DNA of 64,000 nucleotides, taken from the NCBI RefSeq assembly GCF_037975245.1, contig NC_092569.1, positions 22,474,168-22,538,167 of the forward strand. The letters are read 5' to 3'. Below the pieces are notes generated by a model. That model searched no databases, was not told the DNA's origin, and saw only the letters and a program-made list of their open reading frames with translations. Made by a program: the position numbers and the translations under genes. The DNA comes from Apostichopus japonicus (taxonomy: Eukaryota > Echinodermata > Holothuroidea > Aspidochirotida > Stichopodidae). Shown here piece after piece: positions 11,701 to 23,092 of the stretch (positions within the stretch are counted from its first letter, which is position 1; every line of letters starts with the position of its first letter).

Positions 11701-14700
11701 AGCAAACCTTCAAATAGTTAAATTGTCGATTATCGCAATATATTTACAGTAAACCGAGTGGCGTGTGCATCGCGGTTAGGCATGGATCATGGACCCCATT
11801 TCCGTCGCCCGTGCAGGCATATCTGTCAGTCGATTGATGTATTACATTTAGAAGGGATTGATAATACTACTCATACGGATGTGCATTCCCTCAGAAATGT
11901 TACATAAAAAGTCATTATTTACTTTTTAACCCAAAGTCTTGCGATTAGAAAGAATTGTAGCCTTAGTGTTAAGTTGAGATAAACCTTTGAATGCAACATG
12001 TTTTAGCTACTTTTTTTTTATTTTAATGGCGAATCACTATGTCGAGAACATTGGAGTTGGCTCCAAATACCTCATAAAACTTTTTTACAGTTCATACCCT
12101 TTGCTACAACAGTCAGGCAGATGTTGAATTGGTTATAATTCATATATTAGTTTTTCCCCCGCTGAATATCTTAAATTAGGAAGGCGAGTTTTACATCAAT
12201 TCAAGATGTACACAAAGATCAACTTGTACGAACAACCATATTGTAGAGGCAAGTTACCAGTGTAGTGATCACGCAACCTGTGATACGAGGAGCGGTGTCC
12301 GTAAATGTTACTGCGCTCCAAACTACGAAGGTGACGGAGCGACGTGCACCCACAACTGCTTCGTTGCTGCCAAAAGAAGTGTAGTGAGGGTAAGGTACTT
12401 TAAATGCTTTGCCTGTAATTCATTTAGACCTAGCGAAAGAACATAGCATGGCAACGCAACTATGATACACCCAGAACGATGAACGTTACCAAATATATTT
12501 AAAACGCTCATGACCGTTTATTAGTGTTAATCCAGTGTGTCATCAAAGTCGCTAAAAATGTAACAAATTAACATATGTTTTACTATCTTTGGAATATTTC
12601 GTCTTACATTTATCTTTCCAGGAAGGTGAATCATACATTAACACTGACTGTTCCTTACGAATAACTTGCAACAATAACGTACTCACAAGTGAGAGGTACA
12701 GTTGTAGTGCAGACGCAACCTGCGAGGAGCGGAATGATATCCGTAGATGTCACTGTAACGAATGGTTTGACGGTGATGGTGTTACATGTACCCGCAGTGG
12801 ACCGAGAGATTGTTCTGATCTATACACAGCGGGTAGAAGAAATAACGGAAAATATACCATTTATCCTGCTGGAAGCTCCGGGTTTGAAGTTTTTTGTGAA
12901 ATGTCTAGTGGTGGATGGACAGTAAGTTTTAGCCATTGACAAACAAAAGCTTTCCCATGTTAAACTTTTGTTTTCTCATATGACAGGACTTCGTTCACTA
13001 ACATTGGAAGTAAATCATTCAATTATTTAATTAAATTGATCCATCTTCCTTTCAGTTTAAAACAAATTGGATTATTGACCTTCACCAATTAATTTCTCTT
13101 ACTTATTGTAGTACAATGAGACATTTTATACATTACTGAATTGCCATCTATAAACTAATTGATTCTCTTTGTAGATTTTGCAACGACGTACAAGTAGATA
13201 CGTCAGCTTTTATCGAAACTGGAATGAATACAAAAACGGGTTTGGACTTCCAACAGGAGATCATTGGATTGGCAACGATAAAATACACACATTGACAAAC
13301 CAAAAATCTACCAACTTCTAGTAGAAAAGACAAACCCGGAAGGATCAACATATCATAGCCGTTATTCATCTTTCAGAATCAGTAACGAGGGAGACAAATA
13401 CCAACTGACATTGGCTGGCTACAATGGAAATGCTGGTTTGTATTATGCTAAATGTCAATCATACGCAGACTTGCAGTTATTGCGTTATATCATTCTAGCA
13501 TATTACCTGTAGTCGTAATCACACTACATGATTTGTACTCGCACATATACTCAGGCAATGGTTTAATTCTAGTGTAAATACTAATGTAGAGCTGTATTAG
13601 ACATCGAGCTTAGAGTCCCGTGCGCATTGTTCAGTGTACAGTTGCTTTATACTTTAGCACGTGTTGGTAAAATGATATATTGTTGTAACATCATGATATA
13701 TCATATCAACCACACTCCTTTATAGTTAGTAGCATCTGCTTTCCCGCAATTTAACCCAGACCCTGTCTAGCTTAAAACGTAAAGGAATAATAACCAGTCT
13801 GGAAACCTAAGAATTGCTGCAGCATTTCAGCTTACTTTGTGATTGAAATATGTTATTAAACAGTAACTTAAATCAATTTCTTTAAGAACGACTTCATCAT
13901 TTCCAAACAAAAAAAATAAGTTTCATTTGATCATGAAATACTTGTTCATTACATTGATAGAGAGGCCAATGATATTACAACAATAAAAACAAAAGTATCA
14001 AATAATTCGGCCATTTTTTGAAAAGATCAGTCGAGACGTACTGTATGTGTAACATTCTTGAAGTGCATCACTTGCCGTATTTCTTATTGTTAGAAATGTT
14101 TAATCATATGGTAAACTATCAGTTTGTCGATATCAAATGAAAGTAATCCGTCAGTTTGAAAGTTAAGAAACACTTTATTTCCCTCCCCTTATTTGAATAC
14201 CTAGTATATATTGAACAATTAAAACTATATATTTTACAAAATGCCAAAAGTGAATACTTCAACATATGCACCATTCACATTTCTGCTAATCTGTCAAACA
14301 CAACTATATTATTAATTACTATTTGTCGAAGGAAAAGAAATAATAATATAAATACAATACTGATATTAAGAAGCATATTGTAATAATTAACGATGTTCTA
14401 AAATGAGGTCACATACAAATTGACAGAAATTGGAACCGCCCCAGTAAACAATCGCAAACTTGACACCTTTGTTCAATTTTGTAAACTACATTAGGATAAT
14501 TGAGAACTCGTATATGAAACCACAAAAATATAACGTAAGCCCAAACTTAATAAACAAACAAAACAAAAAACGCAATTATAACCAACAGCTACAGCAAACG
14601 AACCCAAAGTGACTTAAAAATGTCCAGTATATATAAAAGGAAAAGAAACTTCGTATCTTACAAGAAAATACCTTCATTCATTATTCGCTACTTTCCTTAC

Positions 14701-15157
14701 AGGTAACAATGCTATGGGAGCAAATTCAGGACATCCATTTAGTACGCACGATCAAGACAACGATGGATCGAGTACCTTCGACTGCGCAGAAAAACACCGA
14801 GGTGGCTGGTGGTATCCAGATGATAGTAATACGGGCTCTACCAGCAAATGTTACTCATTCAGCGACCGCGTTACTAGATACGAGTACTCTGTCTGTTATT
14901 ACTATTATTGTTATTATTATTAATGTTGTCCTTCTAGTCGTCCACATTATCAACGCTGTTATTATTATTCTAGATACTATTATTGTTACTGCTGCGCAAA
15001 TAAAAATCCGGCCTATGAGACAACTTTTTATTCTTGTGGGTACTCCAATCTCAACGGCGACTACTCGTCCAACGATTACCGCGGTATCTTTTGGAAGAAT
15101 CTTCACGGTTCTGATTGCGGTATAACAGCAACGACATTGAAAATACAGCCAATTTAA
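8684..15157 (+). CDS. FReD gene 1: secreted FReD-TIL-EGF-FReD protein, with two lesions
   Basis: Nine coding exons were found: 8684-8714, 9324-9496, 9858-10122, 10958-11169, 11426-11635, 12180-12389, 12622-12921, 13175-13435 and 14703-15157. All have AG/GT borders and compatible phases. They encode a short linker, a first fibrinogen-like domain made only of its A and B parts, a TIL domain, three cysteine-rich EGF-like modules and a second, complete FReD. Restoring one base gives about 706 codons from the linker exon onward. The signal-peptide exon was not located; the linker's phase-0 entry predicts one upstream. Two lesions are visible: a 5-A run at 13302-13306 is one base short of the expected frame, and TAA occurs in frame at 14921-14923. 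As read, the protein would stop at 13322. Either this is a decaying paralogue or the assembly has errors. By family knowledge such proteins bind glycans or acetylated ligands; that role is inferred. Confidence 0.8.
9324..9496 (+). CDS. gene 1 FReD1 exon, A part
   Basis: A 173-nt exon between CAG and GTATGC. The frame reads ...YSRDCREVSTAC... then [20 protein letters not shown] and ends GGWT. This is the opening of a fibrinogen C-terminal domain (DC-E, G-Y-I-P, F-YCD, GGWT). The length is identical to the matching exons of genes 2 and 3. Confidence 0.9.
9858..10122 (+). CDS. gene 1 FReD1 exon, B part
   Basis: A 265-nt exon with CATAG before and GTAAGT after. It encodes LLQRRRSDSVNFNRSWKDF, then GFGFLGSEFWIGNEKLAFLT and YDEFRISDEWGDYHISSLGT. 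These are the QRR, W-x-x-Y/F, GFG and FW-GN motifs of the B part. No P-part exon follows; the next exon is TIL, so FReD1 lacks the calcium and ligand site. Confidence 0.9.
10958..11169 (+). CDS. gene 1 TIL (trypsin-inhibitor-like cysteine-rich) exon
   Basis: A 212-nt exon between TCTAG and GTCAGT. It starts IIPEWCPANEIFSNETCERT, continues CGDPDFC...CVCVGDYLIQQERC, and ends NQCNCFVADKGGVLR. The order CP-x-NE, C-x3-C, C-VC, G-x5-C and C-x-C fits the TIL family seen in vWF-type and zonadhesin-type proteins. The matching exon in gene 3 has the same length. Confidence 0.88.
11426..11635 (+). CDS. gene 1 EGF-like/cysteine-rich module, copy 1
   Basis: A 210-nt phase-0 exon (ATTAG before, GTCAGT after). 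It encodes EGEFYVNSSCTRRSTCRNNH, then CSDHATCDERSGVRKCYCNE and DYQGDGETCTHNCFVAAKGS. The C-x-C-x-x-G-Y-x-GDG-x-x-C pattern resembles the EGF-like segment that follows TIL domains in vWF-type proteins. Its end repeats the tail of the TIL exon (NCFVA-K-SVLR). Confidence 0.85.
12180..12389 (+). CDS. gene 1 EGF-like/cysteine-rich module, copy 2
   Basis: A second 210-nt phase-0 exon (ATTAG before, GTAAGG after). It is close to copy 1: EGEFYINSRCTQRSTCTNNH, CSDHATCDTRSGVRKCYCAP, NYEGDGATCTHNCFVAAKRS. The near identity, including the start of the following intron, indicates duplication of the exon with flanking DNA. Confidence 0.85.
12622..12921 (+). CDS. gene 1 exon fusing the third EGF-like module to FReD2 A part
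   Basis: A 300-nt phase-0 exon (TTCCAG before, GTAAGT after). It encodes the cysteine module (EGESYINTDCSLRITCNNN... WFDGDGVTCTRSGPRDC) and runs straight into the second FReD: DCSDLYTAGRRNNGKYTIYP, GFEVFCEMSSGGWT. Gene 3 has the same fusion in a 312-nt exon. Confidence 0.9.
13175..13435 (+). CDS. gene 1 FReD2 exon, B part (frameshifted)
   Basis: The exon starts after TTTGTAG with ILQRRTSRYVSFYRNWNEYK, then HWIGNDKIHTLTNQK. After the A run at 13302-13306 the first frame hits TAGTAG at 13320. The shifted frame then continues the family pattern (YQLLVEKTNPEGSTYHSRYS... YQLTLAGYNGNA) to the donor GTTTGT. The length is 261 nt where 262 would keep the phase. One missing A is the simplest explanation. 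Confidence 0.85.
14703..15157 (+). CDS. gene 1 FReD2 exon, P part with Tyr/Cys-rich insertion and in-frame stop
   Basis: The exon opens after TTACAG with the calcium-loop motif HPFSTHDQDNDGSSTFDCAE and GGWWYPD. It resumes with CGYSNLNGDYSSNDYRGIFW and ends LKIQPI before TAA at 15155-15157. Between these, about 213 bp (14822-15034) in the same frame encode an extra segment rich in Tyr and Cys, built around TAT repeats. The in-frame TAA at 14921-14923 sits in it. In gene 2 the Trp-Trp-Tyr and Cys-x-x-Ser-Asn-Leu-Asn-Gly parts are nearly adjacent, so the segment is an insertion. No splice pair that removes it in phase was found. Confidence 0.8.
14921..14923 (+). other. in-frame TAA inside gene 1 last exon
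   Basis: The stop follows a run of Tyr and Cys codons (TAT TAT TAT TAA). The same frame stays open afterwards to the true C-terminal motif and final stop at 15155. Confidence 0.85.
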
Positions 15158-15493
15158 TAATCAAAGTAGTGGATTTGAAGTCTTTAAGGTAACAAGTTCG
15201 GGAAACGGTTGGCGAAAGAAAAAGAAGTACATATCGAAGCTATAGTAGAAGTTTTTGATTTGAAAAATGGAAGTGAAGGAAAGAGACACTAATTAGCCTT
15301 CCAAGGTAATACTATGTTATAAGGGAAAATACTAAACGACGGTTAACCATTGTACCAGTGGGACAGCCAGCACAGAGAACTCGATGGTGTTTGATAATTG
15401 TTCGATAGTTTTCGATAATTGCATTGAATTCAAAACTTGTCTTTTAATATGTTATCAGTAATAATGGCACTGAGAATACTATAAAAAGATGCA

Positions 15494-15499
15494 AATAAA
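15494..15499 (+). terminator. candidate poly(A) signal of gene 1
   Basis: AATAAA lies about 340 bp after the final stop codon. Another AATAAA lies near 15563. Which one is used cannot be told. Confidence 0.45.
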
Positions 15500-17212
15500 A
15501 TATATTAAAAAAATCAGTATGCTGACTAGTTCTATTCCTTTCCAGCTGTTGCGATTATATTGAATAAAAGTAAGTGGCAATGTCATGACATCGCCTAACT
15601 ATCAACGACATCTTTTACGTTTCGATGTACTTTCACTGATGTTTATGTATGTGTAAGAAATCAGTTCTACTGACATAGTAAAGCGCAATGGTATATGCAG
15701 AAAAAACAAAACCAACCGAAATCAACATAATATGTGCCCTCCTTATTCCTGAATCAATATCCTTATTTGGAACAATTATATTAAACATTTGCTTTCGATA
15801 ATGAAAGAAATGTTTACATGCACACGAAGTTGGTCATATATAACCAGAGTTCTGGGAGACTCCTTTAGTCAGATATATGCCAAAGGTACGTATTCAACCA
15901 GACTCACTAACTAACCATTACTCTGCATAGCTTTCTTTCTCACCCATCTCCATGGAAGAATATGATGTAGTGCCTGTTCATTTGGTCATCTGATTGATTG
16001 TCCCGACTATAGAAATGATCGTTCTCAAAATTCCTAGTTAAGTGCGATATACCACCTGATCATCCCCATCAACCCCAGCACGTATTTAAAGCGTACTGCT
16101 GTGTTTGAAATATAACAAATATGAATCCCCTTGAGATTTACAAATTCAAAGGTGAGAGTCATTTAAAAAAAAATTCACAGAAATAGGAGGGCATAGGTGG
16201 GAAGGGGAGGGGGCACGGGATGACAGTGGCCTTTGTATTCTGACTCCACATCCATGGTATTTAACAACAGATAATGAAGTTTTCTTGATTATTCAAAGAA
16301 CTTGCGTTTTTTCGTTAAGATGACAACAATGACAAACACGTGATTTTCAAAGTGACAAAAGGTACACTTTGATTTATGGAAAGTGGTCCTTTGTCGGCCC
16401 TTTTGTAAATATTAGATCCTTGGTTTTTCTTTCTCGTTACAGGAAATAAATTGTCGCACTATTTACGACCTTGCGGGTAGTTCGTAAAGAGGGCAAAACC
16501 ACAAGCCAGACGAGATGAGTAATAAAATAACACATGGAAATATCTAAACTACCTTGATATCGAAATGACATAACGAATGGATAGATGTAAAACTGGCAAA
16601 ACATGTTATTTACTGAAGTTTTGTTATCTCTTGCATACCTTGGAATTTCCCTCTACTACCATTCTCCTGAATACATGCCAAGTAATTTCTATATTGGAAG
16701 CATGGGAGTAAAACTTGAGATAAAATAAATCCAAACATTCAAAAATGAAAAGGAAACAAGTGCGGTCTTTATAAATATAAGGAGCAATTGTTAGAAAACA
16801 TCAAATAATCAGTTGAAAGAGTGGAAAGATTATAACAAAGGCCCTTATGCCTATAGTTTTCACTGACAGCAACCCATCCTCTCTTGTCAGCACCTACACC
16901 AGTGACAATATGACTCGGATATTTCTGAAATACATTAGCTTTGTGTTCATTAATGGATGCTACTTACTACAACGAAAAGAAAATGATATTTGAAATAATC
17001 TATGGTTGCTTTTCCCTTAATATGTTCAAGCAATATCAAATAACCTAGAAAAACTATTTTAAATGAAGAAAGAGATGAATAAACTGACGTATTATCCTCA
17101 TCCATACCGTCAGATAATTGCTGGTTCGTATTGACAGAATCGTTATCATTTCACAAATATTTGGTAATGTATATACATGTAACTTCAAATCGGCTAAAAT
17201 ATAGAGAAAGAG

Positions 17213-17600
17213 ACTGTGGATGCAACGCCTTCGCACCATTCAACTTCATGGAGCTAACATTCTTTTTAAACGTTACACGTCGCCGGTGAACAGATAACTT
17301 GGAACCGTTACGCCCTAATTTTACGGATGATCGCTACGTCTTTTCCTGTATTCGGGATTAAATAGTATGTTCAGTGACAAAGGCCATCAGATCAGTCGTA
17401 GTGACTACGCCAAAGGGTATCCGTTGTATGCCTTTGATGTGACAGCTGACCTAGCTAGCGGAGGCGACTTTAATCTCCGAAAGGGTAATGTGCGTCATGA
17501 AATGCAATTTGAGCACGCCCTGACCAGAAGTGTGAGCGTGTTTGTATACGTTGAATATGACGTTTTGATAGTAGTGGTTAAACTCGCAACGTATTCATAT
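17213..17600 (+). pseudogene. decayed fragment of a capsid-like 'F54H12.2-like' gene
   Basis: The clearest frame (from 17367) has the phrases ISRSDYAKGYPLYAFDVTAD and GDFNLRKGNVRHEMQFEHAL, followed by a V-Y-E-Y-D stretch. These resemble the C-terminal part of a widespread invertebrate family labelled F54H12.2-like. I loosely link that family to virus-like (Polinton/adintovirus-type) capsid genes. Further matching phrases upstream, back to about 17213, lie in other frames, with stops and at least two frame changes. It is therefore a dead fragment of about 130 codons. No other viral or Polinton gene was recognised nearby. The family call is from memory and moderate at best. Confidence 0.45.
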
Positions 17601-20600
17601 ACTTTTAGCGCTCTTTTCTAAAAGTGTCATTAACACAAAACAATTAAAAAAATGAGAACCGGGAATAAATTGGGTGGCAATTTTCGTTAGGGTTAAGCGA
17701 ATATATTTTTCTTTTACTCATTTGGACCTCTTATTTCTGACATTTCAAGTTGCTAGAATTATTTTAATAAAAAGTGTGCGTGGTAATCAGGATTCAACTA
17801 TTCGTAAGCTAAATGACGGTAGCTCTCATAAGACAATTGCGTATATTGTCCTTTGCATAGTCGAGACATTTTTTCTTTATATTTAAGGTGATATTTGAAA
17901 ACGGATTCATGTCTCTCAATAAATCCGAAGTTACGAATATACGCCTGGGAGGAGTGTGCATTGCTACGGGGAATACCAGCCAGCTGTTATGGAGCTGTCT
18001 GTGGTCCTCTCTAAAATCCTTTTTGTGAGGGTCTCCCGTCAGAATTGGAGACTAATCTTGACCTATCTTACAAAAAAATGATGATTTTAGACGATATCAT
18101 GACGTCCCATGGGAACGATCAACGCATAAATGATTGGTTTTCCAAAACGAACTCATCATAGAAATATGATGGTAATGGAAATATATCATGTGAAGTATTT
18201 CCATGAGCTATATCACATTTGGTTTTTAACTGGCAAAGGAAACAAGTAATATCACACATTACATCGTGTTATTTAAAATCCCTAGAGACAAAATCCAAGT
18301 CTCAAATTTTACAAAACAGATTCATCCAGAGCAAGTCAAAAAAAGGCAGGAAGCGTTTGCAGATGCTACCAAGGAACCATACGGATATAGAAATTCATCG
18401 ATCTAAAGCCTTATACGCCCACGGATTTTCGTCTTCGTACAAACACTTTCCACATAAGACCCAGTATGCTTACGTACCCAAGTGATCAAAGCAAAACAAA
18501 ATATGATAAAACTTAGACGCATAGTTTTAAAACTTTCCTTTGTGAACTGAAGCGCCACCATAGCATCAGCATCACGTCGCTTTAGAAACCATGCCCGTGA
18601 AATGGATTGTTTTTATCAAATCCTACTCATCACTGTACCAAATTATCAATATATATGTACGACGGTGGAGTAAACGACAATTGAAAATGATAACATCTTT
18701 TTCAACTTATGTTTGATTAAGCATTGACAAAATAAATAAATATAACCCGGTCAGCATGTAACAACATTTACATCATTACAACACATTCATGTACATAATG
18801 TAATTGTAAGGCTCAACGACAAATATAATAGTATATATAACACAAGAACATTACATGTGTCTTAAAAGATGACCTAAGGTAGCTCTTTCGTTGTGATATT
18901 TTATAGTAAAAAACAAAACAAAATGAGTGTTGAATATGTTTCAATAGCTATTGGCGTTTTCACGATATTCACCTTTAATATTTGATAAATCTTAAGCTAC
19001 ACTTGACGTTAATGCATTGTTTTAACAATCTAATAACACAACCAAGTTTTTTTTTTTCAACTTCATATATGCAACAGAAGACCTCATAACTTTCAACACC
19101 AACGGTCAAATTTTTAGCACATTGTCAAAATAAAATCTGATGTTTTTGCCCGATTCAGTTTTATGTTGCATCTGGGGAATCGACCCAATGTCGTTGTCCT
19201 AGACAATGTAGTGCAGTCACTTTAATTGATGGAACTCAACTATGTAAAAGGGTAGTTAACACTTCAACGAAGAATCGATATACACACTGGACTAATAATA
19301 GTGTTTGTTTACACGCTACAATATACCAAATTCAAGTTTGATGTACACATTTAATGTACCATTGTACCATAGTATCACTATAAGTGATAATAATTATTCA
19401 AAAATCATGTTAAATTGTGCGTTTTCTTTCTTGACATAATATCACGTTTAGGCTTGAATACTTGTATAGGTAAATGAGTCTTTTTGTCGAAAATTGTCCA
19501 AATTTCCTCTTTTTATTGTTGCATCAGAGTATATTATTATCATAATATTTAATGAAGTGTAGGTTAAATGAAACACAATTTGGTCCACTATGCACTCATT
19601 CTTAGTTTAATTATTAATTGTATTTGAATAATACACAACATTTAGGGAATTGTTATTTATGTCATACATAGACAAACGTACCAAGTTGCTTATTTTTATA
19701 ACGTCAGAGGTTTTTGTGCTATTAAGTCTAGCAATTAAGTATATTAACAATATTTTTTTTTTGCCCTATCAACGGAATAAGCTATGAAGCTGTGAATTGA
19801 ATCAATGTGATTAGTTATGCCAACATCCTATGATATATTTTATTTAAAAAGGCCTATGTGACTTTACGCTTTAACAATAACTCGTAAATTTTATGGACGA
19901 AGTATTGAATCGCTTTATTATGTACTTACTGACTAACCTGCATTGGGTAAAAAAAAAAAAACACTGGTGACAAAATATGAGACCTGTTTGCAGCTAACGA
20001 AACAGCTATTTAATAAACTTACCACAATTAATCCGTATTAGGGATTAACACTACCACTCTCACGAACACGAACAAAGTAGAGTGGTTATCTGGAAAGTTA
20101 TAACAACATATACAACGTTCCGACAATGTAATATAATTTTAAAAATGATTAAATAAAAAATAAAGGATATTTCTAACATATAGTTCAAAAAATATGTTTG
20201 AAAAATCGCTTACCAACTCCACGTCGAATATTTTATTATCAAATTGCTACCAGTAACTCAAAGTGATCTTGTTGTGTTAGAAGGTGGGACATAACACAAA
20301 CATAAGCAGGTGTAAATATTCTAAACGTCTTTGGAATGGTAGTTCTTCATATTGATCGAGAAAAAAAATACCAGTAACAATAATGGTTAGGACTTTCATA
20401 GGCTACTCTGTACAGTAAAATTAAAACACTTAGACAAAACGGGAGAAAATGGTGAAGAACACGAAAATACATTTAATAATATTCCGACAATAAGTTTTTA
20501 TTGGCGAATTTTCTTAAATATTGCTAGAAAAGTGTTTGAATAAACGCTTATCAGTTATAAGTATGAGGTGATGGTTGTCCTATATGTCACATTGACATTT

Positions 20601-21067
20601 GACATTTAGACCGCCTACTTCCTTGTTGTAACATTACAACTAGAGATACTAAAGACATATGTATGTATCATTTTGACCAAATCATCATGTAGTATACACC
20701 CATCGATATCATTCAGTGTAACTCACGGCATATATGAGGGTACAACCGATTGGTTGTTTCTTATTACCAGTAAACATGTTAATACAGTGTCACACATTTT
20801 GTCTGACACAGTAACATTTAATGTGATCTCTTTTAGTAGGCTAATAAAAGACTTCACTCTGATCATCTGTCACCACATTCCGAATACAACCCTGCAATCA
20901 CAACTAGGTCATATACCTCTACTAGGATATATGAAGAATGGGGTATGCAAATGATTTATCACAAGAAGTATGAACTACGATTTCTTGGCACATATGATAA
21001 CGTTTGACAATATGCAATTGTCTTATTGTAGTAAAGAATGCAGCGATGATTCGTCATAGTTCATGAC

Positions 21068-21438
21068 GTATTTCCTTGTGATGTCATCATATCGAACACG
21101 TGAAACAGCGCTACGTGGCTAAATCACTTGATATCATACGGTCAATACTATTCTGTTAAGGTATCGTTAGTTGCCAGCCACGTTGTTTAGCATATAGTAG
21201 TTTGTTCATGCCAGCAATATACATAGAAGGCATTACCTTGTAAATGATGTATTTCCTTGTGATGTCATCACATCGAACACGTGGAACAGTGCTACGGGGC
21301 TAAATCACGTTATATCATCCTGTTTATGATTCCGTCCATCATATTTTCCGTTAAGTGTCGTAAGTTGCCAGCCACGTTGTGCAGCAAACGGTAGTCTTTA
21401 CCAGCAAGGACAACATAAGGCATTACCTTGTAAATGTT
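21068..21438. repeat. 181-bp tandem duplication with ATF-like and E-box motifs
   Basis: Two adjacent units (21068-21248 and 21249-21438) share long stretches, including GTATTTCCTTGTGATGTCAT, AACACGTG and GTTGCCAGCCACGTTGT, and both close with GGCATTACCTTGTAAATG. In both units TGATGTCATCA and CACGTG are 18 bases apart, start to start. Confidence 0.8.
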
Positions 21439-21586
21439 GTGTAAAGTTAAAGCAGTTAAGGTACTTTGAAATCATATAAATAACATAATGTCCGTCAAAT
21501 TGCGTATGGAATGGGTTGTTCCTGGTAATGATCATTTAAAAGGGAATCGTATCGTTTGAAAAATTTACTGCGTGGGTGATATGTAA

Positions 21587-21835
21587 CAGTGTTAGCTCAG
21601 TGGTGAATGCCGGTGCCTTCCAATAATCAGGTCCACGGTTCAAGTTACTCCAAGATTAATGTATGTCGTTCAGTTATAGAGTTGTTGACAACTGACAATT
21701 CATAATCATGAACATTAAACATGAATGTAAGAGACTGACTTCGGTCAGCTTGTGGCTTTGATAAGCCAATGAGGCTTCTTTGCGAGTTCCTGCTCGCAGG
21801 AGGATCTAAAATACATACATACAAACATACAAATA
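21587..21835 (+). mobile_element. tRNA-derived SINE
   Basis: A box-like TAGCTCAGTGG (21592-21602) and B box-like GGTTCAAGTTA (21637-21647) are spaced as in tRNA genes, but the rest does not fold into a tRNA. A non-tRNA body follows and ends in an ATAC-type simple tail (about 21809-21833). Pol III promoter boxes plus a short repeat tail define a SINE. Confidence 0.65.
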
Positions 21836-21878
21836 AGATACTAGTTTGTGGAAAACCAGCCGATACTCATAACTATTT

Positions 21879-22006
21879 CAGTAACTGCTGGTGCCACCTG
21901 TAACATACGTTACCGTGTTAAGAACTCAAAGTAAAAATTAATGATGTACGGTTGCGGGACATGAACAGTAGTTAACATGTGTTACAGGTGGCACCAGTAG
22001 TTACTG
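21879..22006. repeat. inverted repeat, 34-bp arms
   Basis: The arm at 21879-21912 and its reverse complement at 21973-22006 match at about 31 of 34 positions, with a 60-bp spacer. The core is CTGGTGCCACCTGTAACA. Part of the right flank (GGACATGAACAGTAGTTA) recurs near 22273. It may be a small MITE. Confidence 0.7.
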
Positions 22007-22309
22007 TACTAGCTATGTGTCTGGAGTAAAGTAAGTACTGTACCGATTGATTCCAGTTCACAACTCTCTTTAAATTACGCCAATTCGCCAATTCGTCATG
22101 CCGAGAACGAAGAAAGGCCATGTTTCGGTATACTAGATACAACTTCAATTTTAGAATCGCGTATTAAAGAACTCGCACCAAATGGTTGGCAAATCAGCTA
22201 CTGTTATATCCCTCAACCGTGTATCAATAATTATCAGTACTTACTACTTTGTGTTCAAAACATGTGTCACAGGACATGAACAGTAGTTAGTTATTGTACG
22301 AGCCATGAA

Positions 22310-23092
22310 TATTGGGTGGAAAAACAATATTTTTGTTGTTGTTTTAACAAAATTATTGATAATTGTTAACACCCCAGTAAATAAAATCAAAACCACATCG
22401 TAAAATAGAATAACTATATTTCATTGGTAGGCCAGCAGAAAATTACTATTCATGTGATTTGTCTAATATCCGAACGGTGCTGTTTGATATTGATATGTCA
22501 CGAGTCCAAGCGATTTGGTGTTAAAGTATTTTAATACGCTGTGAGCGTCCTTTGCATACATGATGTCCCATATCAGTAGAAAGGTTTAAACGACAAACAA
22601 ACACAGTTCTTAGTGCTTAACATTCACCTTCGAAATTCGACTTATTATTAGTTAACTCGTAAACATATGTGGCAAGCTTAAGACAATGAAAATATAGTCA
22701 TTTAATCCAGTAATGTTTCAAAATACAGATAATTTGATATTTATTGTGTGAGATGAATACAACCTTTCTTATCATTCCTTGTGTTTGAATTGTGAGTTCT
22801 TTAATTCTAACTAACAATTCGAGATAAAAGAGCTTCTAAGTAAAATATAGCCTTGTAATAATCATGACACTTACATAATATAACAGATGTCGATATGTGA
22901 CACACTAGATTGTATGACATAGATTATGGATCTTAAATGTGACCAGCTGTTAACTTACGTGGTGTAAATGGACAAACGTACGTATGAAGGTGCCTCCTTT
23001 GGTAACGATTTCAAGTTCATTACTTCTGTCACTGTCTCAGCAAGTATCTCCTTTATTTCTTGCAACTTTTTTTCTCTGTTTCATTTGGATCG
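22310..23092. other. non-coding 5' flank of the orphan signal exon
   Basis: AT-rich, no frame recognised. It does not resemble the conserved 5' flanks of the FReD signal exons at 34.7, 39.96 and 55.19 kb. Confidence 0.4.

Larger units (their letters stand above)
15158..21067. other. long non-coding interval
   Basis: Apart from the gene 1 3' end and the capsid-like relic at 17.2-17.6 kb, nothing was recognised. Open frames at 17674-17886, 18219-18485 and 20673-20954 have no motif, paralogue or splice support. Confidence 0.5.

Noticed and set aside
14709-15125. 138-codon open frame across the last exon of gene 1
   Set aside because: It is the +2 shadow of the FReD2 P exon. Its Ile/Val-rich content comes from reading the TAT/TGT repeats out of frame.
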